The notes beneath the pieces are model-generated. The model was not told the origin of the DNA and ran no database searches. It worked only from the letters and a program-made list of their open reading frames with translations. The translations under genes and the position numbers were made by a program. This document shows positions 37,758 through 50,494 of a DNA stretch of 64,000 nucleotides, in pieces. Origin of the DNA: Cyathus striatus (taxonomy: Eukaryota > Basidiomycota > Agaricomycetes > Agaricales > Nidulariaceae); assembly GCA_025738555.1 (NCBI GenBank), contig JAOVFP010000015.1, positions 2,604,001-2,668,000 of the forward strand, given 5' to 3'. How positions within the stretch are numbered: position 1 is the stretch's first letter; every line of letters starts with the position of its first letter.

Positions 37758-38828
37758 TCAGTAAGAGGGCGTGGCGACGAGTGCCGCCGCGCCCACGGCG
37801 TGAGCACGCTGGTTGGCGGTACCAAGCATCAGCGCCTCATTGACGTTGCGGAGCCTGTTGACCTCCGCCTCAGTAGACTTCAGTCTAATCTCCAACTGCT
37901 CCTTGACGGTCTCGAGATACCTGATGTGAGAGGTAGCTGAATGACAAGGCATTAGTGTTTGTTGTTATATTTTGGCGTAGAAAGTAACTTACCCCGATCG
38001 AGCAAAGAAACTTTGCTGGACTTCTGGTTTGAGGGGGGAGGGTATCCTTGAGGCGGGCATACCCATCCCGGAGCTCGTCGCGTCTCCTTTGCTCCGATTC
38101 AATGCGCTGCTTGCGAATGGTCTCGCGGCGCCTATCGAAAATGGCAAAGATTAGCAACATAGCTCTCATCACGAGATCGAGAGACTTACGAATCGGCGCT
38201 TCCAGCATTTGCGGCAGGCTGGAAGTCATCATCCTCATCGTCGCTCTCGTCGTTGCTTCGGCTCGACCTCCTCCTGTGCGCTGCCCTCACGCTTGTCCTG
38301 GTGGCAGGAGCAGCAATGGGGTTAAAGCGGTGCGACCTGGGAACGGTCGCAGCGTAAGGGATGGAGGCGGGAGGCGAGTGTGTTCCGCTGCCGCGGCTGT
38401 GACGACCTGACGCAATACCGTCAGATGACATCTCGCCAGCGCTCAAATTGTAGGTGAGCGTCGGAGGCGAAATGCTTGCGCCATCAGCTGGTGTGTAGGG
38501 GCGAGCGGGGGTTGAAGCAGTAAACGACGGAGAAGAGTAGGTGTAGTCGCCAAGGCCGCCGGAGAGGTTTAACGAGTTAAACGCTACGGGCGACGAAGAT
38601 GGGGGCACTATATATAGAACAAATTATGTCAGGTCGAGAAATATACTGCAACGGAAGCAAAAGATACGCACGACCAATAGAAACACCTGAAAAGTTGGGC
38701 GACTGGGGAGGGTACTGGAGGTAGTCAAGACCGTTATCCATGTAGGAGAACGAGGGGTCGAGGGGCTCCATGTAGGAGGGGGTCTTGGAGTTGTCGAAGT
38801 CCATGGAGAGCAGTTGCGAAGAAGACAT
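37758..38828 (-). CDS. Basic helix-loop-helix transcription factor, frame broken in the domain
   Basis: Start 38828 (MSSSQLLSMDFDNSKTPSYM). A Ser/Pro-rich N-terminal part and an acidic SNDESDDEDDDFQP patch precede the bHLH: RKQRIESEQRRRDELRDGYA, RLKDTLP, then SNQKSSKVSLLDRG in a different frame, and after an intron ATSHIRYLETVKEQLEIRLK. The E and RRR contacts of an E-box reader are kept, but the usual His four residues before the Glu is Arg. The frame slips by one base at six C (minus strand; G run 38033-38038). Seven would restore LPPSNQKSSK, and no intron can bridge it. This is either a sequence error or a disabled gene. The related factor at 44480-45601 is intact. Confidence 0.8.
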
Positions 38829-40391
38829 TGCTGAGGGGATTGAAGAAAAAAAAATTGCGTGGGGGATGAGCGTCGATGAGCGTGGACGGCGAAAATAAAG
38901 AGTTCGAAAATAAAAGACTTGAAAAGGTTAGCAGGGAGAGACAAAGGGAACAATAAAAGGGACTGACAGTAAGAAAAGGTGGTGTAGCAACTGCAAATGA
39001 AATATGAAAAGGAGGACGGGGGCGGGGAGAGGCGAGGAAGGCGGTAGAGAAGGAGGAGGAGGAGGAGGAGGAGAAGGGAGGATGCGGAAGAGAGGAAAAG
39101 CAGGGAAAGCTATATAGGACTCAGGTGAGTGTTCCATACTTGGGCAGGATTGATTGCGAAAGAGCAGAATCAGGACAAATCCAGATTCAGCCGGATGATT
39201 GGGTATCTCCAAACTCCGCGACTATCATTCACCGATACACGAGGCCTGCTGAACCGTGCCTTCCTTCGAGCTGGCTTGCACTAGCTTGCACTCCTCTCAA
39301 CCCGTATCTCCTCCTTTTCTCTCTCTCCTCCTGTCTGCTCTCCCTCTCATCTGCTTTCTCTCCTCCCCCCTCATCCGTCCTTTTTCTCTTCCCATTCCCC
39401 ACCCAGTTTGCTTCCGCTTTCCCTCTTTCCCTTTTCACCACGCCACTCGCCGAATTAGCTTCTGTGCCCTGTACCCAGTCACCCCGGCATCTCCTCCATT
39501 TCTCCTTCTAATCATCAATCTACAGACTGCCGACTCATAGATGCTGCGTAGATGGCCCACGCCCTCACATGTATTCCTCTTGACACTGTGATTTCCATTT
39601 TAATTTTCATATCCACAAAGTGTCTTCTCATTTCGCCAGTTCCCCTTCATAACCTTGTCCTCGGATACTCCGACCTTCCCGCTTAGATCAGGCCGCCCTC
39701 CGGCTCATCTCTCTCCTTTCTCACAATCCCCCCCTCTACACATTCTTGTCTCCCATTTCCCCACCTATTTCGTTCTCTCGTCCCGATCTTCCGTATCTAT
39801 CTCGTTATGGCCACTATCGCCCATCAAGATCCGGATTCCGAGGCTATTTCGCCCATTCTGGGTCGCATTATATCCCACCCATTGCAATTCTCGACCGGGA
39901 ATATACCGTCATCACAGTAGTGTGACGCATCTGCGCCCTTCCACACAGCCAAGGGTTCACAACTTCACACCGTGCAACGTTTTTTTCATCTCTCGACTTT
40001 TGACTTCGTTTCCGCACATTACTGCTTTATCACAGCGATAGTCCATCGATCAGATGCGGCGCAGGTGTCTTTTCTAATCCTTATGGGAAAACACTTGGCC
40101 GCTTAAAGACTTGGACACACGCTCGGGTGACACCTGCGCAAGGTGACTTTGTGACTTTATGACAGTTAGTCGACAGCTTAATCACTGGCGGTCATATGAG
40201 CAAAGCGAAAAGCATCGTTAGTATATAAATAAATAATCGTAAAAGGGACAACAACAAAAAAGAAGCCTGTCAAGTGTCGTAAACCTCATTAGATGTCGTT
40301 AGATGTCGTGAGTACTAAGTATCCGATAGAAAGGAGAGAAATCCAAGTCCAAAAGAAACAATTGTCCGTGATCGGTCGTACGAGCAAGCGC
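38829..40391. promoter_or_regulatory. Long upstream region of the first bHLH gene
   Basis: About 1.56 kb without a supported gene. The strand is strongly asymmetric: purine-rich from 38,840 to 39,110 and pyrimidine-rich from 39,290 to 39,480 on the + strand. An (AGG)8 microsatellite lies at 39051-39074. Open frames here encode only Ser/Pro/Leu-rich low-complexity peptides and look like by-products of the pyrimidine tract. Long leaders and promoters are common for fungal regulatory genes. Confidence 0.5.
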
Positions 40392-41623
40392 TTAAGCACT
40401 GTAGTATCCTGGACAGATTTAATCAAGCGTCAGTCTCGTCTCATTAGGACAGAGAAGCATAGTATTATTTTAACTTCACCTCCATAGAAAGGCCCTTTCA
40501 TGTTGGAATAGTGCTCCAAACGCTTCGAGAATCGCCAGTTTAGGAAGAACATGTACATCTGTGATATCGCAGTTCCTTCTATCAAGATCTGTCAGTAATA
40601 TGGATCGAGAGAATTCTAACGGACCTGGAAGGCAAGGTCGACAAGGAGTGAAATAATGAACGCTGTGTTAAGACTGGAAAAACCCGTGGTGCAGAAGCCA
40701 CTTGGGAAAGACGTCGAGTTTTGGTACCCAGCGGCTACCGACGCTGTCCAAAGCTGACCTCCATTGGCGCATTCCCAAGCAATCTTGTCTTTCCTGTGAA
40801 TACTTCAGTAAGGTAACTTTAGAGTGGGGCTTAACATTGGCTTAGCATACCCTCGCTGGAGCTGGACGATCATGATAATAGCTCGGATGGCGCTGATCAC
40901 GATTACGAAAGGCCACAGGAACTTAGTCACCCTAATCCATATGTATGACCGCTGCAAAATGAATGTCAAGGGTATACATTGCTGCGCATAACATGACACA
41001 GAACAGTAGGACTGACATTAGAAAGAGCGAAGATGCTGATCACTGCAGCGGCAGCTACTCCGAGGCCGATTCCACCATATATTTGCCTGGGATGATTATC
41101 TGTTAATTAACCCGGTAATTACAGAGACAGGGCGATAATCACCATTCAGGATATACAAAGAAAAGGTATTGTCCGTACATCAGAAGGAAAATTCCTCCGG
41201 CTATGCTGTAGGCCTGAGTAAGAAATTCATAATGAAATTGACAATCTGGGCAGAGGGCATTTGAAGGAACGTACTGTAATAACCACGGCCCAAGCGATGG
41301 CTCCGGCTCTCTAGGACATATTGAATACATAAAAAAGCAATTAGCAACCCGACTCGTAGACCTACAAGGGGCAGCACAAGTAAACAGTTATCACACCTAA
41401 CATGTTTGAAGGTCTGAGCTCAACGGAATAACCTTCTCGACATTAAATCGGACATACCACATTGGAATCAGATAAGAACGGTTATCACAGCAATTAGACC
41501 TGATAATCTAAGGATAGATGGAATGTAGTAAACTTGTGAGTCGCTTGGGAGCGCTGCTCGTGTAGCTGCTGCCAGCGATGGCTGGCTGACGGGGGAGGAA
41601 GAGAGAGATGATGTGACGTGCAT
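40392..41623 (-). CDS. Unnamed multi-pass membrane protein
   Basis: Reconstructed from about seven short exons. The start at 41623 gives a Ser/Ala-rich leader, then hydrophobic segments ILRLSGLIAVITVLI, AYSIAGGIFLLMYGQYLFFV, IYGGIGLGVAAAAVISIFAL, FLWPFVIVISAIRAIIMIVQ and LNTAFIISLLVDLAFQIYMF. A non-membrane loop (CANGGQLWTASVAAGYQ) lies between the last two. The C-terminus is NWRFSKRLEHYSNMKGPFYG, completed after an intron by a short exon GYYSA and a stop at 40392. That gives at least five membrane spans. The joins near the first two exons are uncertain. I do not recognise the family and assign no function. Confidence 0.65.
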
Positions 41624-44479
41624 TGCGTCCCAACTTCCTAATCTCGCTGTGAGAAGAGAAAGAGCTCAGATGACCTGAGGGTATCATGCTCACGCTCACT
41701 GAGGCTCACTGGCTGGTGCGGATCGGGTTGTGGGTGACTGTAACTAAACATGGATGTTATGTCGTATGACGTCATGTGACTTCGGAATGTCAATGTCGAC
41801 TAAATCTAGATTAAATGATAGTCGTGTTCAAGCAACTAAGAACTTTCTTCGTTTCTCCCAAAATATCTTCGAATTTGAGTCTTGTCAACACTCGAATCCT
41901 TAAACACCCCTTTTTGCTCCCATGATTCATTACGCTGGCTTAGAGACATCAATACTTCATCGGCGCATCTTTATTCTTCCGTCTTGGTTCTCATTTCGTA
42001 TGGAGCTCTACTGGCCGAGCTTCAATATACACTTGCTATGCATCTGTGCACTCAGGCTCCAGCGGCTTTTACCAGTTTCCTTTCCCAGTGAACTACATGC
42101 TTCGTTGTCCAAAGGGCCGAATATTTCATGACGGAAGAATCACCTGAGTTTCAGATCATAGGAATATTCATCTTGCGTCGATGTTTTAAAAGTTCCACGC
42201 CCTATATATGTTTTCCGATGCAACCCTTCTCTATCACCTGTTGTGAAATGCAGACATAGTTAAAGCACTTCGGAACTTTCTATCACGGAAAAGATGTTTT
42301 CTCCCCTCGGTGCTCTTCCCGACGCAATCGATGAGCTTTCGGAACCGGGTTTTAAACATCGTCGAATATTCACCCCGGTATGCGGATCCAGCTCCAATGT
42401 TTTACTTCATTCCTTATATCCAAGCTCACTTCATCGATGGAGGTGCTCCGACGAAGCTTTACATTATCCACTCGGTATCGGTATCCAATTCGTAATTCAT
42501 ACCCCATAACAAAAGGCTTAACCAGCGCGATCAAGAAACCCTGAACGTGTGCTCACTTCCGGCGATTTGGCTCACAATAAATGCACTGGATTCCGATGCA
42601 AAGCTGTCAACATTCTATTTCAGTTTTCTGAAGAACTTTAACTTTACATATCTGCAGATTCCTCACCATATATTATACCCTTTGTACCGGCTGTGGACTT
42701 CCGTGGCGTCTTATCGTATTGACACAAAGCATCGATGGGGCCGCTTTTTTTGGTGGGTGATGAATAAATTTGCGCTTTAACGCCTCTGCTCTTTCAGAAA
42801 AAAAAAAGAATACCTAGAGCCGCATGTGCGCTATAATTGTGCCGTTTTACGACGTCTTTCTGCCGATCGACCCACAGATTGTTTCCGTTCCAGTCATTTG
42901 AGACTAAAGGCTTCCACAAATTTCAGAAAGAAATCTCAAACACTGCGGCGATGGGTGCTAGGCCATAGTGAAATTGCCTCTGGCTGGCCTATGGTGGTGC
43001 TATTTGGCTTGCCAATGGATATAAGACTCCATTATTCTCTTCCACCTGAAGGAAACAACGAGGCCGGATAACCTCAGGCTCTGGGTTGCAATGACATTTC
43101 CATTTCTAGTTCCCTGCATTTGCGCGTTCAAGTGGTATCAATCGCTGTTCGACTAGAATGATGCCTTGTTCTGTCCTAATAATGCTGTTACATGATAGGT
43201 TGGTGTTTATGGACGAGGCACGCTCCGGAATGAAATCTTTCGCACAATACCCCAGACTATGGATCATAGAAGTTATAAGTTGATTATACTGTTCATTCTC
43301 ATGGTGAATGAAAATACATGTTGCATATCGGTTCACATCTTGAGCTTCTAAGTTTTCTCGCCCATATGTCACTAGTACTGCAAATGCAAATACACACCAA
43401 TTAATCGGATTTTATACAAGTACGGAAAACAGTACAGCACATAGAGGAACGTGTAATACACGTGTTTCAAAAGATAGTTCCCAATGAATATCGTGAACCT
43501 CATATATTGTTGTGCACCTCATGGGTGACCAGCAGCGAAGAGATTGTAGTACAATTGGATTTATTTCCAGGAAATCAATCAAGTTTTCTAAACTAGCAAT
43601 GTACAGACAGTCGTCCATCCGAGAAATCTGACACAGTACAAAACCAACTCCCAGCATCTAGCATCCTCGCACTGCACAAGTTATGCCAACTACCGTCCAT
43701 CTCGTCAAGAGATAATCCAAGAATTGCTCGTTCTCTTGTTACCGGCGGAGAATATCTCCTGCTGGTACACTTCTTTGCGCAACTTGGAGGAAGTAGTCTA
43801 GATTGGAAGTCTGCTGTTCGATTTCTTCGGAGGCTTTTTCGTAGTGGTTCGTCAAGAATCATAATAGTCGTATTCTTCATCGATGAAGAACTATAATTCG
43901 TCGCGTTCTTCAAATATACCAGTGTAATCTTGTGCGTGAAGAAGTTGAGTAGGGTAAAGACCTTGTCGGAACTACAGGCGGGGATAGATCGACTGGACAA
44001 TGCGGAACGCTGTTTGGGTGTGCAAAAAAAGAGAGAAACGTGGCTGCAAGAGCAATTGGCCGATAGCATCGTAAAGTGATTCTCCAGGAATCTGTTTCCT
44101 TCGAGGACAGCGAGGTAGAAGACGATCATCGATCAGCGATAGTGCATGTGATCCTGGATCAACACGCTGCAAGCTTCAACGAGAATGCACCCACACCAGC
44201 CTACGACTTCAAGTCGTGACTGCTCTCACAAGGAACGCGACACTTGAGGAAAGGAAAATGACCACTATAGCGCACGGCGCAATAACGATAACCCCTTAGC
44301 CTCATAGCGCGATAAGATGCTATTCCAATAATAACGGATATCATTTCCTTCAAGAGCATGCCGGAGAAAAATAGGAAGAAAAAATTGCAAGGAGTAAGAG
44401 AAAAATAGAAAATGCAGAATATGAGGGACTGATGTGAAATAGAAAACGATGGGCTGAAAGTTGGGAGGGTCGTATAAAA
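41624..44479. other. 2.9-kb stretch without a supported gene
   Basis: Several frames of 60-180 codons are open on either strand; the longest is on the minus strand at 43593-44129. None has recognisable domains, biased codon use, or flanking introns that extend it. I see no transposon ends, tandem repeats or RNA gene. It holds the promoter of the membrane-protein gene and the 3' side of the second bHLH gene. Confidence 0.4.
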
Positions 44480-45601
44480 TCAAAAACCGCCTTCCGATGC
44501 AGAGGGACTCGAGTGCTCCGATGGTGGCTGCTGGTTACGAGTGGCAGCAGCAGATGCAGCAGTATGTGAGGGGGGTGGAGCGTCAGGGGGTGGAGAAAGC
44601 GGCCGTCCGTCAAAGTTGCCAGGAGAAGGGGTCTCGGCGGCGCCAAGGGAGATCTTTTCGTTGATAGCGCGCAGCCTCTCCATCTCCTGCTCAAGAGCGG
44701 CAATACGAGACTGCATCTCCTTGTTGGCCTTCTCAAGGGCTACGATGTGGTTGGTGGCTGCGAAACCGAAGGCGTTAGTATGAAAGAGAGAGACGATGAA
44801 CGATAGAGAAGAGCTAACCTCTTTCGAGAAGTGAAACCTTGCTACTTTTTTGATTTGAAACAGGTAGTACATCCTTTAGCTTCGCGTAACCGTCGCGCAG
44901 TTCGTCTCGTCGTCTTTGCTCTGCCTCTATTCTCTGTCTCCTGGTGGCTTCCTTCCTAGAGTGAGCAAGGTTTTCTACAAAAGCAACACCCATATTGTCG
45001 TCGTCGTCAGAATCTTGTGAACGTCCACGGCCGCGGCGCCCTGAAGAGCTAGTAGGTGAGGGAGTAGGGTTGTAACGGATGTGGTGATGAACGAGGCTGT
45101 TAGCTCGAGAAGAGACTGGGGAATTTGCACCGCTGCTGTTTGAATGGTGGTAGAGGCCGTCCGCCGATGTGTCTGATCCGGAAACAGGAGGAGACAATGG
45201 ATCATACATATCAGGGGAAGGCGGAGGAGGTGAATGGGAAAGTGGAAGGGAAACATGAGGCGGGGAAGACGTATACACGGGGCTTTGGAATTGATGGGGC
45301 GGAATCAGGGCAAGGCTATGGTACGGCTGGATGCCTTGCTGGTGCATGTCGCCAACCAGCTGGCCTGGATAGGACAATAAAGATAATCAGATGAATGAAC
45401 ACGAGTTGTAGTCACGACAAGATGGTACCGACCACGCGTTTGGGGTGTGTGTTGCACCACGGAAAAAGGGGCCATCTGTGAGTTATACATGTTGTACTGG
45501 GAAGGGTCCTGGTCGGTTGGATAGAAACCATAGGGAGGGGCAGAGATAGAATTATGATCGTCCTGGTGCATTGGATGCTGCTGTGGTTGTTGCTGATCCA
45601 T
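44480..45601 (-). CDS. Basic helix-loop-helix transcription factor (second, intact)
   Basis: Start 45601 (MDQQQPQQHPMHQDDHNSIS; an in-frame upstream start is possible). Gln-, Pro- and Ser-rich N-terminal region with an acidic DSDDDDN patch. The bHLH reads EATRRQRIEAEQRRRDELRD, GYAKLKDVLPVSNQKSSKVS, LLERG, intron, ATNHIVALEKANKEMQSRIA. Helix 2 runs on into a leucine-zipper-like coiled coil (ALEQEMERLRAINEKISLG), so it is probably a dimeric E-box-type DNA binder. The basic region has Arg in place of the usual His, as in the neighbour at 37758-38828, with which it shares intron position and phase. The two are paralogues. The tail is Pro/Ser/Ala-rich. Confidence 0.85.
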
Positions 45602-48044
45602 TATGGAGTCGTGAGGGAAGAGTCGTCTGGCGTTCGTGCGTGAAAAGATAGGGAGGTCGTGACTAAATGTAAGGACGTGAAAAGGGAAAGAACAGAAGAA
45701 TGAAAGGGGAAACAATGGCGGGGTAACGAACTTGAATAGAGGAAAGAGAACTACAAGAAGACTCGTAGGTCTGTGAAAGAACCAGACTACAAGATGAAGC
45801 AGAATCCAAAGTTCTGATTCAAGGAACAAGTCACCTCTGCTTGCGCCACTCTACATTCGGGGTTTGTTCCACAACGGCTTTGAGCGGCTTTTGCTCCGGT
45901 TATTTGGCTTCCCTCTTGGAAACCAAATTACAACGGATAATGGCCAGAGGAATCTCGAAGCTTTCTCGATAGTCTGCTTGCAATTGTTCAGTCTACTCAG
46001 TAACCAAACCCACCATTGTCCACTCTCTGCTATTATCCTTGCATTATCCAGCATTGTCTTACGTGCACCGGACTCCACGGCGACGACTCTTTCCATCACA
46101 GCGTCATCTCTAAAAAATACTAAATTACACATCCAGATTCGAACCGTGCATTCGGATGTGTGTTATAACCGCGGTTTGCACCTGTCGAAGACATTCCAAA
46201 AGCTTCTTCCTATACCAATTCAAATCTCCCAGTCTGCAACCCCGCTCAGGAAGCTGACTTCACCCCGGGAAATAGTCCAGACTGCTCACTCCAGAGTAAC
46301 CACTGCGAGGTGCTGGGTCGATATCCACAGTGACGTGAATGCGTGTGATGCGCGGGTTGCGCATTTGTCCCACGAATCTGTGTCATTGCTGTCAGATGCG
46401 AACTCGCGCAATGGCGTTGACGGAACATAGCGCTTCCGTGGAAGCTGCAGAAGTGGCAGATGGTTACCGCAGGAGGTTTAGCTCAGATATCGGCTTGGTG
46501 AAAGTTTTAGCGACATTTTCAAAGTTATTCCAAGCTGTAAGTAGCAGCGACGTCGACAGAAATAACATGTACTTCGTCATCGATCCCGCTGTCGGACGTT
46601 GGGTATCTTGCGGGAACCTGTGTTCGCAGAGAAACACAAGAACAGATGACATCCGCCAGCAAAGAACAAATTATTATCTGGGGCAATTACGAGAATCAGT
46701 CAGTGTTATCTCACGGCAGGGAATGTCAATTATGTATACTGCCGCGCGCGAAGCTTTCGTGTCGTAACGTTAATCGTAATCACGGAAAACAATACCTCAC
46801 TTATGATGGAGGTTCGGAAATGCGATGATTCGGAAAAACAACTTGAAAGCCTTGGGAAGTTGAATGTGGGTTTAAAATCGATGTTTCCATGTCACTATTT
46901 AAATTATTCAAAGGAGGGTCACAGTTATTCAGTTACAGTAAGTATGTCATTGACGAAACGGAACATATTAGGAATTGTATTTGATGCACTTTTGCGCTTT
47001 GCGGGCAAGGGCGGGCCAGAGTAAGTACTTAAGTACTTAACGTTTAACTTCTGAACTCAATCCGAACCCGCAACTTTCCACACTACAATTTCGAGCGCAA
47101 AGTCGGTTGGTAATGAGTTCAGCTACATACATATTTAATACGCTTACCACTGCCAGGAACAATGTCATCGTCGACTCATTCATTCCCCTTGAAGTTGCTA
47201 CAGTGGTGACAAGAATGCTTACATTTAAGGTTGTCAGAATCAACTGCGTTTCATGAAAGACAGACTTCATCACGTTTCATTGAAGCTACTTATAAATGAT
47301 CAGAGAATGCGAAGGCTTTCCACACGGTCACTGCTCAGCGCCTTAGTGTCACTGTCAAATGGGTGTACAGGATGCTTTAGGGCCGCAGGGCGGACTGGAA
47401 GGCGAGTTGTACGCTATCTTATCAGTAGTTAGCTGTACTTGTTAGTAACTAAAAAAATCATTTTATTTACTATGTTAACTATTCCCCCTCTGCTAAGCAT
47501 ACCAAAAATCAGACATAAAAATAACAGCAAGGACTACTCAAAGTACGAGTATACACACAGAAGTCCGACAGAATCCAAAATGAGAATTGTAAGGAGTGTT
47601 GGAACAGAATCGAGTGTTCTGAATAATAGCAGATAAACGTAAAGGAATGTGAGACTAGTAACCAATAAAAAAAAGTAATCAGCGAATCAACGAATACGAG
47701 GGGAAAGCGGATAGTAAGAAAACTAAGGAACTATGCTATACTTGCAATAGTGGAAACTAATAGAAATGTAGGGGTATCCTGAATGGGACGTGCGATAAAG
47801 ATAATACAGTATGAGCAGATGTTGCAAAATACTCGAATGAGTTGCGAGCTAGAAGGGTTGATCTTCTATTCGTGGTAGCAGGTGATGTATGTTGGCATGC
47901 TTGGTGTCTAGTAGGCTGTAGGACATAATTGCTTTCTAAGAGTTGATCGGAGGAAGGCCAAGAACCGGTGGCGACCGTGATGAGAAATACCGTCCCAGAA
48001 AAGGTGGGAATGGCAAGGCGTCACTATCTCGTATCAAATTCGTC
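45602..48044. promoter_or_regulatory. Long upstream region of the second bHLH gene
   Basis: About 2.4 kb with no gene I can support. Frames at 45864-46430 and 46339-46767 (+ strand) are open but featureless. A palindromic AGTACTTAAGTACTTAA-like word lies near 47,015-47,040. The part nearer MSS4 (47,400-47,900) is AT-rich. No transposon ends were found. Confidence 0.4.
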
Positions 48045-50494
48045 TCATTCGGCTTTGGGTTTAAACTTTTCTAGTCCATCGCCGCCACTCATAATGGCTT
48101 TCATAAACGAGAAGAAGCGATCTGCATACTCACTAGGTGGCACAGGACTGATCTTGTGCTAAAATAAACATGTCAGCTATCAGAGCACCCCAGGTAAAAG
48201 GGAAAGGTCAAAGACTTACACGATCAGCCCGTAGACCTTTCCATAGATGTTCGAGCCTCTTCACCGCCGTGTATGGCGTAAGAATGTCAATAACACCCAG
48301 ATAGTAAATCTTATCTAGTGGCTCATTATTTTCGTCCGTTGCGCGTAAGCCACTCTCATCCTGGTAAAAGATGAAATGCTGACGATCGCCCGTGTCCTCC
48401 TCAGGAAGACGAATGGTATTCTTTCCGAGTCGCTTAGGATCTGAGGAGCGTACGGCACGCTTCATGGCTAGAGCTTCTGGAGACTTGCTGCCTGCCTTGG
48501 AAGACCTGCCGCGTCGGGCATCCGGAACATTAGGCTACAAAAAAGGGAAGGTTGGCTAGATGAGGAAGGGAAACTAAGAATGAAATAGGGGAATGAAGCT
48601 ACGCACTGCGAACACCTTCAAGGTATTTTTCCGTAAATTATCTCGATTACCTCTTTGCATGTTATGTATACCTACAAGCAAGCTATAGTCCATAACGTCA
48701 ATCTTCTTCAGGAACGCGGAGTCCCTTCGAAGCTGTTCAGTTAACAATGCTCTCTTCTCTGGGCCTAGCTCTAGCGTTTTGCCTCTGTTTATCCAGTTCA
48801 GGTCTTTCAAAACCGCGCGCGGATTCTTAGCTGCCTTTTCTTCGGGATATTCTCTACCCACCGTGCTACCTTTAAGATCAAAAGTCTCGTGGATATCACG
48901 ATGAGGGGGGAAGAGGTTATTCATGATAACAAAATGTATCTTGCGGCCGTGCGGGAGTTTGACACGATGAAGACCATAGAAGCGACTGAGAAGGGTGTGA
49001 GGGTTATCCTTGACATGAGCGTAATATTCCTTCAAGATTTTCAAAAGGAACTTGTGTTCCGAATGGCGGATGGTCTTGATAATGAAGCGATAGTCGCGCG
49101 AGAAATAGAAAAACGAGCCAGACTTGCCAGGAGAACCGAGCTCGGAGAGGATGTATTTAGCGGTGAGGGAGAGCAGGTAGTCTGCCGGGTCGATCTGGAA
49201 ATGATCTTCACGCAATGTTCGAAAGACCCAGGGAGCATAATCCTTGAATTTAAAGTCATACTTTGCGGATGGCGTTAACTCATTTCCGACGCTAAAGGCA
49301 GGGTATCAGTTGTGAAGATGTTTTCAGATGCAACGGAGACACACATATCAAATGAGAATTTATGACGAGCAGAGAAATCCTCGTCAGTTAATGGTCGTTT
49401 GATTTTTGCTTGACAACGTGACACCTGCGCAGCATAAGTATTCGGATAACAAAAATTTATATATAAAAAAGAGACAATAAAATAATACGCACACCTATCC
49501 GAATTCCGGTCAACATGTTGTACATCAGGACATAATTAACATGGCCTTCTCCGATCAAGTTTCCAACGAGGGGCATGTCTTTCTGTTCCTCCGCAATACC
49601 ACGACGTGTATCATGCCTCGTTAGTGCTGCCTCTGCCTCCTGTTGCTGCTTTGCTCTCTTGTTCATCCTTTCTCTGCGGATTTGCTCAGCATGAAGCTCT
49701 ATATCAGAGGCTAGCTCGAGGCCTCCATCCCCCAGAATGGTATCATCACGAGAATAGGGTTGAGATGACATGCGTGTATGGGCTGGTAAGAGGGCGTCCC
49801 TTGGACTCGAGCCTGTTGTGTTTCTGCGAGTGGGGCGATGGGGGGAAGATGCTTGAGGGGGATGAAGGTAGCCATCTGTGGTGAGATGTGCGGAAGCTTT
49901 TGAATGAGAAGTGGAAGATTCCACGAGAGGGGAAGTGATCCCTGTACGAAGGGTAGCAGAAGAGGCCTTTGTATCTGTAGATGAACGTTGAAGGGTATCA
50001 TGGGTAGATGTACGGGAGGTGTAGCGGGATGACGTCGTTGAAGTTTGACGTTGTCGAATGGGCGTCAACTGGAAAGAGGAGGGAGGCGGCTCTGACTTTG
50101 TGGAGACAAGCTTGGGAGATGGAGGCGGGAGATGGGAGGTGGATGGAGCAGAAGGATCCTTGTCGAGGTCCTCTATGCTGGCAGGAGGAGAAGGAGGGGG
50201 AGGGCCGACGTGAGACTGGGGATCAGAGTGGACGGCTTGGGATATGGTTTTTCCTACTTTGTCGATGAATGAGATGGGAGGCTCTGTGCTGAGGACGACG
50301 GTGTCTGAGGTGACTTTGAGGATGTGCATATCTTGGGACTCTGCGAGAGAGTGAATGGGGTTAATGGCATCGGCGTCACGGGGGGAGTCAACTGGGGTAG
50401 GAGAGGAGGAGCGGGGAGAGGAGGAGAGGGGAAGGGACGGGGTTTGGACTGCGGACATGAATGCGGTCTTGAATGAAGCGGGGGAAGATGGCAT
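48045..50494 (-). CDS. MSS4: Phosphatidylinositol-4-phosphate 5-kinase Mss4/Its3
   Basis: Makes PI(4,5)P2 at the plasma membrane. Start 50494 ([12 protein letters not shown]). A Ser/Pro/Thr-rich N-terminal region of about 250 residues precedes [18 protein letters not shown]. The PIPK fold follows: [87 protein letters not shown] and [20 protein letters not shown]. The end, in a last exon after ADR, is [19 protein letters not shown] and [10 protein letters not shown]. The catalytic Asp of MDYSLL and the Lys of IIKT are present. It is distinct from FAB1, which has FYVE and CCT domains and a different specificity loop. Confidence 0.93.

Noticed and set aside
39125..40041. Open frames of about 90-130 codons rich in Ser, Pro and Leu
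   Set aside because: They follow from the pyrimidine-rich leader upstream of the bHLH gene and lack conserved content.
43593..44129. 178-codon open frame on the minus strand
   Set aside because: No recognisable domain, no intron extension and ordinary composition; too weak to call a gene in a 2.9-kb spacer.
30877..45601. HET-C and the bHLH genes as a mating-type or incompatibility locus
   Set aside because: No homeodomain, pheromone receptor, pheromone or NLR gene is present, and neighbours are housekeeping genes.
46128..46160. GATTCGAACCGTGC, resembling a tRNA B box on the minus strand
   Set aside because: The flanking bases do not form a T-arm or acceptor stem, and no A box lies at the right distance upstream.
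45864..46767. Overlapping + strand frames upstream of the second bHLH gene
   Set aside because: No domain and no plausible splicing into a longer product; treated as upstream region.
14154..50494. FAB1 and MSS4 as a phosphoinositide gene cluster
   Set aside because: They lie some 26 kb apart with many unrelated genes between; their joint presence is most simply chance.
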